A model generated the notes under the pieces. It did no database searches. It was not told where the DNA came from and saw only the letters and a program-made list of their open reading frames with translations. This document shows, piece after piece, positions 25,334-36,875 of a stretch of 64,000 bases of DNA. Positions within the stretch are counted from its first letter, which is position 1. Every line of letters starts with the position of its first letter. Source of the stretch: Brevibacterium rongguiense (GTDB taxonomy: Bacteria; Actinomycetota; Actinomycetes; Actinomycetales; Brevibacteriaceae). The position numbers and the translations under genes are program-made. Location: assembly GCF_009857845.1 (NCBI RefSeq), contig NZ_WWEQ01000004.1:1-64000 (forward strand), read 5' to 3'.

Positions 25334-25345
25334 TATCCTGTGTAA
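25334..25345 (+). promoter_or_regulatory. Candidate -10 of the nucleoside operon
   Basis: TATCCT at 25334-25339 is the best -10 element upstream of the lipoprotein gene and predicts a start near 25346 and a leader of about 105 nt. Confidence 0.45.
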
Positions 25346-25450
25346 ACCATGACGGCAGCCTCGGTGCGGCCTGATTGCGCGCGCTCGCGCGGTGCCTCGG
25401 CCCCGCGCCCGCGCCGGTTCCAACGTCGTCACATCCGGGAGAATAGTCAC

Positions 25451-26539
25451 GTGAAGCGCAAGCAGCTCGCCCCGCTCACCGCAGTCGTCGCCGTCTCGGC
25501 GCTCGCCCTGTCGGCCTGCGGCCAGGCCCCGTCCGAATCGAAGGACTCGGAGCAGAAGTCCGACTACAAGGCCTGCATGGTCTCCGATGCGGGCGGCTGG
25601 GATGACCGCTCGTTCAACCAGTCCGGCAAGGAGGGCTTCGACAAGGCCGTCAAGGAGTTCGGCCTCCAGGAGTCCGATGCGGAGTCCAAGGACGACTCCG
25701 ACTTCACCTCCAACGTCGACCAGATGGTCCAGCAGGGCTGCAAGCTCATCTACGGCGTGGGCTTCAACCTGGCCCCCGTCATGACGAAGTCCGCGCAGGA
25801 GAACAAGGACATCGACTACGCGCTCATCGACTCCCCGTTCACGGACAAGGACGGCAAGACGGTCGAGCTCGACAACGCCAAGCCCATCGAGTTCAACACG
25901 GCCCAGGCCGCGTTCCTCGCCGGCTACGTCGCCGCCGGGACGACGAAGTCGAACAAGGTCGCCACCTTCGGCGGGATGAACATCCCCTCCGTGACGATCT
26001 TCATGGACGGCTTCGCCGACGGCGTGAAGAAGTTCAACCAGGACAAGGGCAAGGACGTCAAGCTGCTCGGCTGGGACAAGGACAAGCAGTCCGGCTCCTT
26101 CTCCGGCGACTTCGACAACCAGAGCCAGGGCCAGACGCTGGCCAACCAGTTCCTCTCCCAGGGCGCGGACATCGTCATGCCCGTCGCCGGCCCCGTGGGC
26201 CTGGGCGCGGCCGCCGCCGTGAAGAAGAAGGACGGCGCCAAGCTCATCTGGGTCGACTCCGACGGCTACGAGTCCGCCCCCGACTACAAGGACATCATCC
26301 TCACCTCCGTGGTCAAGGGCATCGCGAACTCCGTCTACGACACGGCCAAGGAGGCCAAGGACGACAAGTTCTCCGCCGAGCCGTACGTGGGCGACCTGTC
26401 CAACGACGGCGTGGGCATCGCGCCCTACCACGACCTCGAGGGCGATGTGCCCGACGACGTGAAGAAGAGCGTGGACGATCTCAAGCAGCAGATCATCGAC
26501 GGCAAGCTCAAGGTGGAGTCCAAGGCCTCCCCGAAGTGA
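25451..26539 (+). CDS. BMP family substrate-binding lipoprotein (nucleoside ABC importer)
   Basis: A 362-residue lipoprotein. The signal peptide ends in the lipobox LSAC with Cys23 as the lipidated residue. The mature part is the basic membrane protein/PnrA fold: [38 protein letters not shown] and [16 protein letters not shown] are characteristic. PnrA-like proteins bind purine and pyrimidine nucleosides, which agrees with the deaminase and phosphorylase genes downstream. GTG 25451 is chosen because it starts a proper signal peptide, with GGGAG upstream. Codon use is Lys/Asp rich, unlike its neighbours, as expected for an abundant exported protein. Confidence 0.92.
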   Translation: MKRKQLAPLTAVVAVSALALSACGQAPSESKDSEQKSDYKACMVSDAGGWDDRSFNQSGKEGFDKAVKEFGLQESDAESKDDSDFTSNVDQMVQQGCKLIYGVGFNLAPVMTKSAQENKDIDYALIDSPFTDKDGKTVELDNAKPIEFNTAQAAFLAGYVAAGTTKSNKVATFGGMNIPSVTIFMDGFADGVKKFNQDKGKDVKLLGWDKDKQSGSFSGDFDNQSQGQTLANQFLSQGADIVMPVAGPVGLGAAAAVKKKDGAKLIWVDSDGYESAPDYKDIILTSVVKGIANSVYDTAKEAKDDKFSAEPYVGDLSNDGVGIAPYHDLEGDVPDDVKKSVDDLKQQIIDGKLKVESKASPK

Positions 26540-26547
26540 TCTGAGCC

Positions 26548-26583
26548 AAGCGCCCATGGCCGCCCCGGCGGCCGTGGGCGCTT
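26548..26583 (+). terminator. Attenuating hairpin after the lipoprotein gene
   Basis: AAGCGCCCATGGCCG pairs with CGGCCGTGGGCGCTT (one mismatch, about 14 pairs). Ending part of the transcripts here would give more binding protein than ATPase and permeases, a usual feature of ABC import operons. Confidence 0.6.
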
Positions 26584-26672
26584 CGCTCCGCCCAGCCCCA
26601 CTGTGCAATAGTCAGCCGTGCACGGAATCGGCGGTGCAGTCCTGCGCCGCTTCGGCACGAGGAGAACCCCAC

Positions 26673-28243
<1,571 letters not shown>

Positions 28244-28244
<1 letters not shown>

Positions 28245-29476
28245 TGAGCTCAACGACCGTGTCGCAGCCGCCGGCGCCCCAGCCGGCCGCGGGCGGCTCG
28301 CGCCCGGCGGGGACCGGCCAGCCCGGCCTCATGCGCCAGATCCTCTCCGGGTCCTGGCTCGTGTCCCTCCTGGCGATCGTCATCGCCCTGGCGGTGGGCG
28401 CCGTGCTCATCGCCGTGGCCAACCCGGACGTGCAGGAGACGGCGAGCTACTTCTTCGCCCGCCCCGCCGATTTCTTCGCCGCCGCCTGGCAGGCGATCTC
28501 GGAGGCCTACCTCGCGCTGCTGCGCGGCTCCGTGTTCGACTGGCAGGCCACCTCGGCGGTCCGGATGGTCAGGCCCTTCACCGAATCGCTCGTCAGCGCC
28601 ACGCCGCTCATCCTCACGGGCCTGGGCATCGCGCTCGCATTCCGCTCCGGGCTGTTCAACATCGGCGGCCAGGGCCAGGTGGTGCTCGGGTCCATCTGCT
28701 CCGGCTTCCTCGGCTACGCGCTGCACCTGCCCCCCGTCATCCACCTGCTCGTCGCCCTGGCCGGCGGCATCCTGGGCGGGGCGATCTGGGCGGGCATCGC
28801 CGGTGTGCTCAAGGCGCGCACCGGGGCCAACGAGGTGATCGTCACGATCATGCTCAACTCGATCGCCGGCTTCCTCTTCGCCTACCTGCTCAAGCAGGCG
28901 TGGTTCAAGCACACGGACTCCGCGAACCCCATCTCCGCTACGGTCGACTCGTCGGCCATGCTGCCGCCGCTGCTGCCCTCCCCGTTCCGGCTGAATGCGG
29001 GCTTCATCGTCGCGATCCTCGCCACGCTGCTCGTATGGTGGCTGCTCGAGCGCTCGACGACCGGCTTCGAGTTCCGCGCGGTCGGGGAGAACCCGAACGC
29101 CGCGAAGACGGCGGGCATCTCCGTGTCCCGCGTGACGATCACGGTCATGCTCATCGCCGGCGCCCTCGCCGGCCTGGGCGGGGCCGCGCAGATCCTCGGC
29201 ACGGAGGGCAAGCTGTCCGCGGGCGTGGGCGGCTCGATCGGCTTCGACGCGATCACCGTCGCCCTGCTGGGCCGCTCCCGGCCGCTCGGCACGTTCTTCG
29301 CGGGCCTCCTGTTCGGCGCGTTCAAGGCCGGCGGGTACCTCATGCAGGCCCAGACCGGCACGCCCATCGACATCGTGCTCGTTGTGCAGTCCGTCATCGT
29401 GCTGCTCATCGCGGCGCCCCCGCTCGTGCGCACGATCTTCCGCCTGCCCGCCCCGGTGAAGAAGGAGGACGCGTGA
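28244..29476 (+). CDS. Nucleoside ABC importer permease 1
   Basis: A 410-residue polytopic membrane protein of the BPD_transp_2 family, with a 30-residue Pro-rich cytoplasmic start and about nine helices. Conserved family segments FNIGGQGQVVLG, TGANEVIVTIMLNSIA and AVGENPNAAKTAGI are present. A good AGGAGG ribosome binding site precedes the ATG. With the next gene it forms a heterodimeric membrane channel. Confidence 0.92.
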
Positions 29477-30759
29477 GCACCCTCGCCGCGCCGGCCGATG
29501 ACCGGCAGACCCTCGCCGCGCTCCAGCCGATCGACTGGAAGCTGCCCATCGTCTACGGGGTGCTCGCGCTCCTGGCGCTCGTGGGCTTCGGCCTGGCGGC
29601 CCCCGGCGGCGCGCAGACGACCTTCGAGTTCGCCACCGAGGGGGACTTCTTCACGATCCCGCCCGTCGTGGTGCCCGCCAAGGCCACCGCGATCGTGCTG
29701 GGCCTGTTCTGCGCGGTGCTCGCGGCCTACGCGACGTGGGCCGCGCGCCGGCGCTTCGAGCCCGGCACGTGGCTGCCCGTGTGCTTCGGCGTGCTGTTCA
29801 TGCTCGCGTTCCTCACGTGGGCCGGCGCCGGCAACGGGCTCATCGCCACGACCTCGCTGCTCGCCGGCGCGCTCGCGCTGTCCGTCCCGCTCATCTTCGG
29901 CGCGATGACGGGCCTCATCGGCGAGCGCTCGGGCATCGTCAACATCGCGATCGAGGGCCAGCTCCTGGCCGGCGCGTTCTGCGCCGCCGTCGTCGCCTCG
30001 GCCGCGAAGAACCCGTACGTCGGCCTCATCGCAGCCCCGATCGGCGGCATGCTCGTCGCCTGCGTGCTCACGTTCTTCGCGATCCGCTACTGGGTCGACC
30101 AGATCATCATCGGCGTCGTGCTCAACGTGCTCGTCGTGGGCCTGACGAACTTCCTGTTCTCCACCGTGCTCTCGGCCGACGAGGCGACGTGGAACACCCG
30201 CGAGCAGCTGCCGAACCTGCCGATTCCCGGCCTGCGGTCCATCCCGGTCATCGGCGAGGTCCTCTTCGACCAGAACATCCTCGTGTACTTCATGTACGTC
30301 GTGGTCTTCGCCCTCCAGTTCCTCCTGTTCCGCTCCCGCTGGGGCCTGCGGATGCGCGCGATCGGCGAGCACCCGCGCGCCGCTGACACCGTGGGCATCA
30401 ACGTCAACCGGTGGCGGGCCATCAACACGATCCTCGCCGGCGGCATCGCCGGCCTGGGGGGCGCGTTCTTCACCGTGGGCTCCGGTCTGGCATTCGGCAA
30501 GGAGATGTCCGCCGGGCAGGGCTACATCGCGCTGGCCGCGATGATCCTGGGCAAGTGGAGCCCCAAGGGCGCGCTGTTCGCCGCCCTGCTGTTCGGGTTC
30601 GCGAAGAACCTGGGCAACTCGCTGTCCGCGATCGGCGCGCCGATCCCGCCGGACCTGCTGCTCATGCTGCCCTACATCGTCACGATCTTCGCCGTCGCAG
30701 GCTTCGTGGGGCGCGTGCGCCCGCCGGCCGCCGAGGGCGTCCCCTACCGCAAGCAGTGA
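29473..30759 (+). CDS. Nucleoside ABC importer permease 2
   Basis: A 428-residue BPD_transp_2 membrane protein, partner of permease 1. It has about ten helices, with GERSGIVNIAIEGQLL, YWVDQIIIGVVLN, IGEHPRAADTVGI and GLGGAFFTVG as family marks. An extra N-terminal pair of helices precedes the core (about residues 25-110). GTG 29473 overlaps the upstream stop by 4 nt. Confidence 0.92.
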   Translation: MSTLAAPADDRQTLAALQPIDWKLPIVYGVLALLALVGFGLAAPGGAQTTFEFATEGDFFTIPPVVVPAKATAIVLGLFCAVLAAYATWAARRRFEPGTWLPVCFGVLFMLAFLTWAGAGNGLIATTSLLAGALALSVPLIFGAMTGLIGERSGIVNIAIEGQLLAGAFCAAVVASAAKNPYVGLIAAPIGGMLVACVLTFFAIRYWVDQIIIGVVLNVLVVGLTNFLFSTVLSADEATWNTREQLPNLPIPGLRSIPVIGEVLFDQNILVYFMYVVVFALQFLLFRSRWGLRMRAIGEHPRAADTVGINVNRWRAINTILAGGIAGLGGAFFTVGSGLAFGKEMSAGQGYIALAAMILGKWSPKGALFAALLFGFAKNLGNSLSAIGAPIPPDLLLMLPYIVTIFAVAGFVGRVRPPAAEGVPYRKQ

Positions 30760-30764
30760 GGGCC

Positions 30765-31175
30765 ATGCGAGATTTCCCCGCCGAGGTGTGGGCCGAGCTC
30801 CACGACACCGCCCTGGCCGCGATGGCCCGGGCCTACGCGCCGTACTCCGGCTTCCCGGTGGGCGCCGCGGCGCTCGTCGACGACGGGCGGGTGGTGAGCG
30901 GCACGAACGTGGAGAACGCCGCCTACGGCCTGGGCCTGTGCGCCGAGTGCGGGCTCGTCTCCGAGCTCGCGCGCACCGGTGGCGGCCGCCTCGTCGCCTT
31001 CGCCTGCGTCGACGGCCGCGGCGAGCGCCTTGTGCCCTGCGGCCGGTGCCGCCAGCTGCTCTTCGAGTTCGGCGGGCCCGAGCTCGTCCTCGACCTGCCC
31101 AGCGGGCTCGCCCCCATGTCCGAGGTGCTGCCCGAGGCCTTCGGACCCGACCACCTGAGCGCCGCGCGCCGGTAG
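30765..31175 (+). CDS. cdd: Cytidine deaminase
   Basis: A 136-residue zinc enzyme converting cytidine and deoxycytidine to uridine forms. It has the substrate-positioning AYAPYSGFPVGAA, the catalytic Glu in NVENAAYG (N-binding of ribose with NVEN), and the zinc cysteines in LCAECG and PCGRCRQ. It follows the permease gene by 5 bp, so imported pyrimidine nucleosides are processed by the same transcript. Confidence 0.96.
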   Translation: MRDFPAEVWAELHDTALAAMARAYAPYSGFPVGAAALVDDGRVVSGTNVENAAYGLGLCAECGLVSELARTGGGRLVAFACVDGRGERLVPCGRCRQLLFEFGGPELVLDLPSGLAPMSEVLPEAFGPDHLSAARR

Positions 31176-31260
31176 GCCGCCGGCCCGCGCCTCGGCGCCG
31201 GCCCCGGCGACCGGCGCCGGCGCCGCGCAACCCGCCCCACGACCACCCCGGGAGGACCCC

Positions 31261-32565
<1,305 letters not shown>

Positions 32566-32627
32566 GCGCCCGCCGCCCAGCAGCACCCGTCCCATCCGCA
32601 GCCCGCACCCGCCAGAAGGAGCACCCC

Positions 32628-33298
32628 ATGACCAGCCGCGCTGACGTCGCCGCGATGATCGACCACACCCTGCTCAAGCCCGAGTCCACGCCCGCCGATG
32701 TCGCCGCCCTGGTCGCCGAGGCGCGCAGCCTGGGCGTGCTGGCCGTGTGCGTCTCCCCGACCAGCTGCCGCTGGCCGACACGGGGGAGCTCACCATCGCC
32801 ACCGTCTGCGGGTTCCCCTCCGGAGCCGTCAAGAGCGAGGTCAAGGCCGCCGAGGCCGCCCGCGCCGTGGCCGACGGCGCGGACGAGGTGGACATGGTCA
32901 TCCGCATCGGCGCCGCGAAGGCCGGGGACTGGGACGCCGTCGAGGCCGACATCCGCGCCGTCGTCCAGGCCACCGCCGAGGCCGCCCAGGAGACCGGGCG
33001 CGCCGCGCTGGTCAAGGTCATCCTCGAGTCCGCCGCGCTCAGCGACGCGGAGATCGTCGAGGCCTGCCGCCGCGCGGAGACCGCCGGCGCCGATTTCGTC
33101 AAGACCTCGACGGGCTTCCACCCGGCCGGCGGGGCCAGCGCGCACGCCGTCGAGCTCATGGCCACGACGGTGGGCGGCCGGCTGGGCGTCAAGGCCTCCG
33201 GCGGCATCCGCACCCCCGAGGCCGCGCAGGCCATGATCGACGCCGGCGCCACCCGCCTGGGCCTCTCCGGCTCCGCGACGGTGCTCGCGGGCTTCTGA
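32628..33298 (+). pseudogene. deoC: Deoxyribose-phosphate aldolase, split by a -1 frameshift
   Basis: The N-terminal part (32628 to about 32759) reads IDHTLLKPE...LAVCVSP in one frame; from there the protein continues as QLPLADTGE...ATVCGFPSG in another frame to 33298. Adding one base in the CCCC run at 32755-32758 restores a 223-residue DeoC of normal length, with the Schiff-base Lys in FVKTSTG and the second Lys in VKASGGIR. Only one base is missing and no other decay is seen, so a homopolymer sequencing error is as likely as a real mutation. The gene would otherwise finish the deoxynucleoside pathway. Confidence 0.88.
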
Positions 33299-33379
33299 GC
33301 AGTCCCGCCGGCGCCGTTCCCTCAGCGCACTTTCAGCGGCTCGGCAGTGTCGATTCACCGGTCTGACCTCGGCGGTTCG

Positions 33380-33391
33380 TACACTGGTGCT
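33380..33391 (+). promoter_or_regulatory. Leaderless promoter
   Basis: TACACT at 33380-33385 lies 6 nt before ATG 33392, without a ribosome binding site. Confidence 0.55.
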
Positions 33392-33790
33392 ATGCCCAAG
33401 ACCCGCACCGTCTCCCGACTCAGCCTTGCCGTCGCGGCAAGCGCCGGCGCATTCGCACTGCTGTGCCTGGTGAGCCTGCAGTGGGGTGCGGCGATCGCGT
33501 TCGCGGTGCTGGGCGCCGCCCAGTGGGCGTGCTCGTGGTGGGTCCACTCCTCGCCCAGCGCCCTGGCCGCGCGGGGCACCCCGGACGGGGGACCGCGCAA
33601 CGTGGACCGCGGCACGGTGGCCCTGACGTACACCGCGTATGCGGGCCTGTTCCTCGTGCTGCTCGTCTACCTGCTGGCCGCGCTCTTCAGCCCGCCGTTC
33701 AGCGATGTGCGGGTGCTCGCGATGACGCAGATGGTCGTGCTCTTCGGCACCTGGGGCATCTCGAACCTCGTCTTCGCCCGCCTGCGCTGA
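33392..33790 (+). CDS. Small four-helix membrane protein
   Basis: 132 residues with four predicted membrane helices (about 8-28, 30-50, 77-97 and 107-128). No known domain recognised. The end, MVVLFGTWGISNLVFARLR, matches the end of the membrane protein at 34661-35086 (SVLVLYGTWGIANWVAAKRM), so the two look like distant paralogues flanking the gene at 33872. It has its own leaderless promoter. Confidence 0.7.
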   Translation: MPKTRTVSRLSLAVAASAGAFALLCLVSLQWGAAIAFAVLGAAQWACSWWVHSSPSALAARGTPDGGPRNVDRGTVALTYTAYAGLFLVLLVYLLAALFSPPFSDVRVLAMTQMVVLFGTWGISNLVFARLR

Positions 33791-33871
33791 GCCCTGCCGG
33801 CCGCTTCGCAGGGGCCCGCGCGCCTCGGGTCGGGCCGACAGCGGTGTCCCGGCGATGGGCTGCGCGGCCGT

Positions 33872-34384
33872 TCAGCCGATGAGCCGCACGCCGGCGGCCG
33901 CCAGCGCGCCGAACACCACACCCCACGCCACGATGGACACGAGCTGCCAGCCGATGACGGCGTTGCGGCTGGCGCCGAACGAGACCATCATCCCTGAGGT
34001 GATCTGGCTGGGCAGGAAGCACTGGCCCAGCAGGCTGACGCCGGGCACACCCCAGCGGTCGAACATGCGCCGGACCCGCGCCCGTCGCTTCGAGCCCGGC
34101 GCCCCGGCTGCCTCCGCGCTGGCGCCGGCCCCGGCCTGCGATCCGGCCCTACGGCGTGCCAGGACCGCGCGGCGGGCGGCGGCCGCGCCCATGACGACGA
34201 GCAGCATCGTGGCGGCATTGCCCACCACCGCCAGGCCGATCGCCACGACCGGGTGCATGCCGGTGAGGACCCCGATCGCGGAGCCGAAGTACGACTCGAC
34301 GAACGGGATGGCGGACAGGGCGAGGATGCCCAGCCAGTGGACGGCCGGCGGCAGGGACTGGGCGAAGTCGACGAGCGCGTGCAT
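33872..34384 (-). CDS. Small multidrug-export / COG2426-type membrane protein
   Basis: A 170-residue membrane protein related to the DedA-like Sm_multidrug_ex family. The conserved start ILALSAIPFVESYFGSAIG and the later RMFDRWGVPGVSLLGQCFLPSQITSG match the family. A charged Arg/Ala loop (about residues 75-105) separates the halves. Despite the family name, transport of drugs is not established. AGGAGG lies upstream of ATG 34384. It is divergent from the HTH cassette and shares its operator-rich intergenic space. Confidence 0.8.
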   Translation of the reverse strand: MHALVDFAQSLPPAVHWLGILALSAIPFVESYFGSAIGVLTGMHPVVAIGLAVVGNAATMLLVVMGAAAARRAVLARRRAGSQAGAGASAEAAGAPGSKRRARVRRMFDRWGVPGVSLLGQCFLPSQITSGMMVSFGASRNAVIGWQLVSIVAWGVVFGALAAAGVRLIG

Positions 34385-34415
34385 GGGTTCCTCCTGGTTC
34401 AGGGCGTCGCACGGT

Positions 34416-34431
34416 GGAAAGTGCGCTTTCC
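34416..34431. promoter_or_regulatory. Palindrome GGAAAG-N4-CTTTCC
   Basis: A 16-bp inverted repeat with perfect 6-bp arms in the divergent space, about 30 bp before the ATG of the membrane protein gene on the minus strand. It may be an operator for that direction; different in sequence from the two GTCAAG palindromes beside it. Confidence 0.45.
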
Positions 34432-34433
34432 AT

Positions 34434-34449
34434 GTCAAGCGTGCTTGAC
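34434..34449. promoter_or_regulatory. Operator-like palindrome 1 over the -35
   Basis: GTCAAGCGTGCTTGAC: perfect 7-bp arms around GT. Its right half supplies TTGAC of the -35 hexamer TTGACT (34445-34450) of the HTH gene. Confidence 0.7.
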
Positions 34450-34479
34450 TGTCCGGCTGCTGTCAAGTACGTTTGACAC
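34445..34479 (+). promoter_or_regulatory. Strong leaderless promoter of the HTH cassette
   Basis: -35 TTGACT at 34445-34450, 17-bp spacer, -10 TACGTT at 34468-34473, then 6 nt to ATG 34480. It is the most canonical promoter in the window and predicts a leaderless mRNA. Confidence 0.8.
34462..34477. promoter_or_regulatory. Operator-like palindrome 2 over the -10
   Basis: GTCAAGTACGTTTGAC: arms GTCAA/TTGAC, 28 bp centre-to-centre from palindrome 1 and covering the -10 hexamer. Confidence 0.7.
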
Positions 34480-34677
34480 ATGGAGAGCCGGGTCAAGGAG
34501 CTGCGCCAGGACGCGGGGCTCTCACAGGAGGCGCTCGGCCGCGCGGTGGGGGTGTCGCGCCAGACCATCAACTCGCTGGAGAAGGGGCGCTACGACCCCT
34601 CCCTGCGACTCGCGGTCGCCCTGGCCCGCCATTTCCGACTCAGCGTGGAGGAGATCTTCGATGTCGACGCACCCTAA
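34480..34677 (+). CDS. Small Xre-family HTH regulator
   Basis: A 65-residue protein that is almost only a HTH_3 domain: VKELRQDAGLSQEALGRAVGVSRQTINSLEKGRYDPSLRLAV, with the recognition helix at SRQTINSLEKGRY (shown here as short pieces). Such stand-alone regulators (YozG type) usually sit before a small membrane protein gene and repress their own promoter. Here the downstream gene overlaps by 17 nt and two palindromes cover the promoter, which fits autoregulation. Confidence 0.85.
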   Translation: MESRVKELRQDAGLSQEALGRAVGVSRQTINSLEKGRYDPSLRLAVALARHFRLSVEEIFDVDAP

Positions 34678-35086
34678 GCGCGGCCCGCTGGGCGTGTCCT
34701 GGCTCAACGTGGTCTTCGCCGCGGCCCTGCTCATCGCCGGTGTCCTCGTGGCCGTCCTCAGCGCGCGGGGACTGGCCTTCGGGCTCGTGCTCTGCGCGCT
34801 CGCGGTGATCCAATTCGGCGCGGCCTGGTGGGCGGTTCACCGCTCGGACAACGACCTCGCCCGCATCAACGCCCTCGAATACGCGGACGAGCGCGAGCGC
34901 CAGGTCGCCCGCGCGGGCCTTGCCGCCGTGGGCGCGGTGGCGCTCATCGGCAGCCTCGCGCTCGTCGTCGTGGGCTTCGTGCTCGACGATGCGCGCGTGC
35001 CCCTCGAGGCAATCGCGCCGTGGTCCGTCCTCGTGCTCTACGGCACGTGGGGGATCGCCAACTGGGTGGCGGCCAAGCGGATGTGA
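34661..35086 (+). CDS. Small membrane protein partner of the HTH regulator
   Basis: 141 residues with four hydrophobic helices (about 13-33, 37-56, 85-108 and 116-136) and a charged loop NALEYADERERQVAR between helices 2 and 3, as in proteins paired with YozG-type regulators (DUF2178-like by layout, not proven). The ribosome binding site GGAGGAG lies inside the HTH gene, and the reading frames overlap by 17 nt. The C-terminal GTWGIANW is shared with the protein at 33392-33790. Confidence 0.72.
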   Translation: MSTHPKRGPLGVSWLNVVFAAALLIAGVLVAVLSARGLAFGLVLCALAVIQFGAAWWAVHRSDNDLARINALEYADERERQVARAGLAAVGAVALIGSLALVVVGFVLDDARVPLEAIAPWSVLVLYGTWGIANWVAAKRM

Positions 35087-35095
35087 GCCCCGGGT

Positions 35096-36874
35096 CTACA
35101 GCCCCAGCGATCCCGCGAGCTGCTCGCGCATCGCGGCCAGGCGCGCCGCTGCGCGCGAGCGCGCCCCGGCCAGCGCCTCGGCGCCGGCAACCGGCTCCGC
35201 GGCCTCGAGGTAGCACTTGAGCTTGGGCTCCGTGCCCGAGGGGCGGATGATGACCCGATCGCCCGCGGCGGTCTCGAGGACCATGCCGTCGGTGGGCGGA
35301 AGCTCCGGCGAGCCCTCGCTCAGGTCGACGACGCGCTCCACCGGCGAACCCGCGAGCTGCGCGGGCGGGGCCTCGCGCAGGCGGCGCATCGCCGCGGCGA
35401 TGAGGGAGACATCGGCGACCCGGAAGCTCAGCGGCGCGGTCAGGCGCACGCCGTCGCGGGCGCGGATGCGCGCCAGCTCGTCGTCGACCGTGCGGCCCTC
35501 GGCCTTGAGCCGCGAGGCCAGGGCCGCGAACAGGAGGCCCGCGGAGATCCCGTCCTTGTCGCGCACCGCGGCCGGGTCCACGCAGTAGCCCAGCGCCTCC
35601 TCGTAGCCGAAGACCAGCCCCGGGACGCGGGAGATCCACTTGAAGCCGGTGAGCGTCGACACGTGCTGGAGGCCGTGGGCGGCGGCCACGGCGGCCAGCG
35701 CGCGGGAGGACACGATGGAGTTCGCCATCGTCAGGTGCGTGGCCTCCGAGGCGGAGAAGCGCTGGCCGACGAACTCGCCCAGCAGCAGGCCCACCTCGTC
35801 GCCGGTGAGCTGGCGCCACGTACCGGACCCGGCCTGCGGGTCCGGAATCGCGGCGGAGAAGCGGTCGGCGTCCGGGTCGTTGGCGATGATGAGCTCGGCG
35901 CCGCTGCCCTGGGCCCGGGCGATCGCGAGGTCGAGCGCGCCGGGCTCCTCCGGGTTGGGGAAGGCGACGGTGGGGAAGTCCGGGTCCGGGGAGAACTGCT
36001 CATCCACCGGCACGACGTCTTCGAAGCCCGCCTCGTGGAGCGCGGCCGTCATCATCTGCCCGCCCACGCCGTGCATGGCGGTGAGCACGATGCGCAGGGG
36101 CGCCTGGGCGCTGGCGTCGAGCTCGCGCAGGCGGTCGAGGTAGGCGCGCACCACCTCGTCGCCCAGGGTCTCCCAGCCCTGCGCGCGGGGGACGGAGGCA
36201 ACCGCATCGACCGCGGCGATGCGCTCGGCGATCATGGCGTCGAACGGGGGCACGATCTGCGCACCCGCCCCGGCCTGGGCGGCGCGCTGCGCGGCGACGG
36301 GGTCCTCGCCGGCTAGCGCGTAGCCAGCGCGCAGCGCGGACTCGCCCAGGTAGACCTTGTAGCCGTTGTCCCGGGGCGGATTGTGGCTGGCGGTGACCAT
36401 GACGCCGGCGTCGGCGCGCAGGCTCAGCAGCGCAAACGCGAGCAGCGGGGTGGGCAGCTGCGGCGGCAGCATGATCGCCCGGCCGCCGGCGGCGGTGACG
36501 ACCGCGGCCGTGTCCGCGGCGAAGTCGGCCGAGCCGTAGCGGGCATCGCAGCCGATGACCACGGAGAAGCCCTCGCCCACGGTGTCGCGCAGGAAGGCGG
36601 CCAGGCCCGCGGCCGCGCGGATGACGACGGCGCGGTTCATCCGGTTGGGCCCGCCGCCCAGCGCCCCGCGCAGGCCCGCGGTGCCGAACGCCAGGGGGCC
36701 GGCGAACCGGTCCTCGAGGTCCGCGCGCGCGGCGGCGGCCTCGTCGGCATCCCCGCGGGCGGTAGCGAGGAGCGCCTGCAGCTCGGCGCGAGTGGCGGGA
36801 TCGGGGTCATCGGCGATCCAGGCGGCGACGACCTGGGGGTCGAAGCCCGCGGTGAAGCGGTCCGCGACGGCCAT
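35096..36874 (-). CDS. Phospho-sugar mutase (phosphopentomutase/phosphoglucomutase type)
   Basis: A 592-residue alpha-D-phosphohexomutase. Marks: FGTAGLRGALGGGPNRMN, the catalytic phosphoserine loop MVTASHNPPRDNGYK near residue 155, the metal loop NDPDADRFSAA, GFKWISR, GYEEALGY and the phosphate-binding RPSGTEPKLK near the C-terminus. Length and the adjacent purine nucleoside phosphorylase gene suggest the PgmB/ManB type acting as phosphopentomutase on ribose-1-phosphate, but hexose substrates remain possible. One base separates it from the upstream pnp gene, so they form an operon. Confidence 0.9.
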   Translation of the reverse strand: MAVADRFTAGFDPQVVAAWIADDPDPATRAELQALLATARGDADEAAAARADLEDRFAGPLAFGTAGLRGALGGGPNRMNRAVVIRAAAGLAAFLRDTVGEGFSVVIGCDARYGSADFAADTAAVVTAAGGRAIMLPPQLPTPLLAFALLSLRADAGVMVTASHNPPRDNGYKVYLGESALRAGYALAGEDPVAAQRAAQAGAGAQIVPPFDAMIAERIAAVDAVASVPRAQGWETLGDEVVRAYLDRLRELDASAQAPLRIVLTAMHGVGGQMMTAALHEAGFEDVVPVDEQFSPDPDFPTVAFPNPEEPGALDLAIARAQGSGAELIIANDPDADRFSAAIPDPQAGSGTWRQLTGDEVGLLLGEFVGQRFSASEATHLTMANSIVSSRALAAVAAAHGLQHVSTLTGFKWISRVPGLVFGYEEALGYCVDPAAVRDKDGISAGLLFAALASRLKAEGRTVDDELARIRARDGVRLTAPLSFRVADVSLIAAAMRRLREAPPAQLAGSPVERVVDLSEGSPELPPTDGMVLETAAGDRVIIRPSGTEPKLKCYLEAAEPVAGAEALAGARSRAAARLAAMREQLAGSLGL

Positions 36875-36875
36875 C

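Noticed and set aside
25261-25450. Purine or other riboswitch before the nucleoside operon
   Set aside because: The leader is short (about 105 nt) and I could not find conserved aptamer cores; control by the divergent MarR is simpler.
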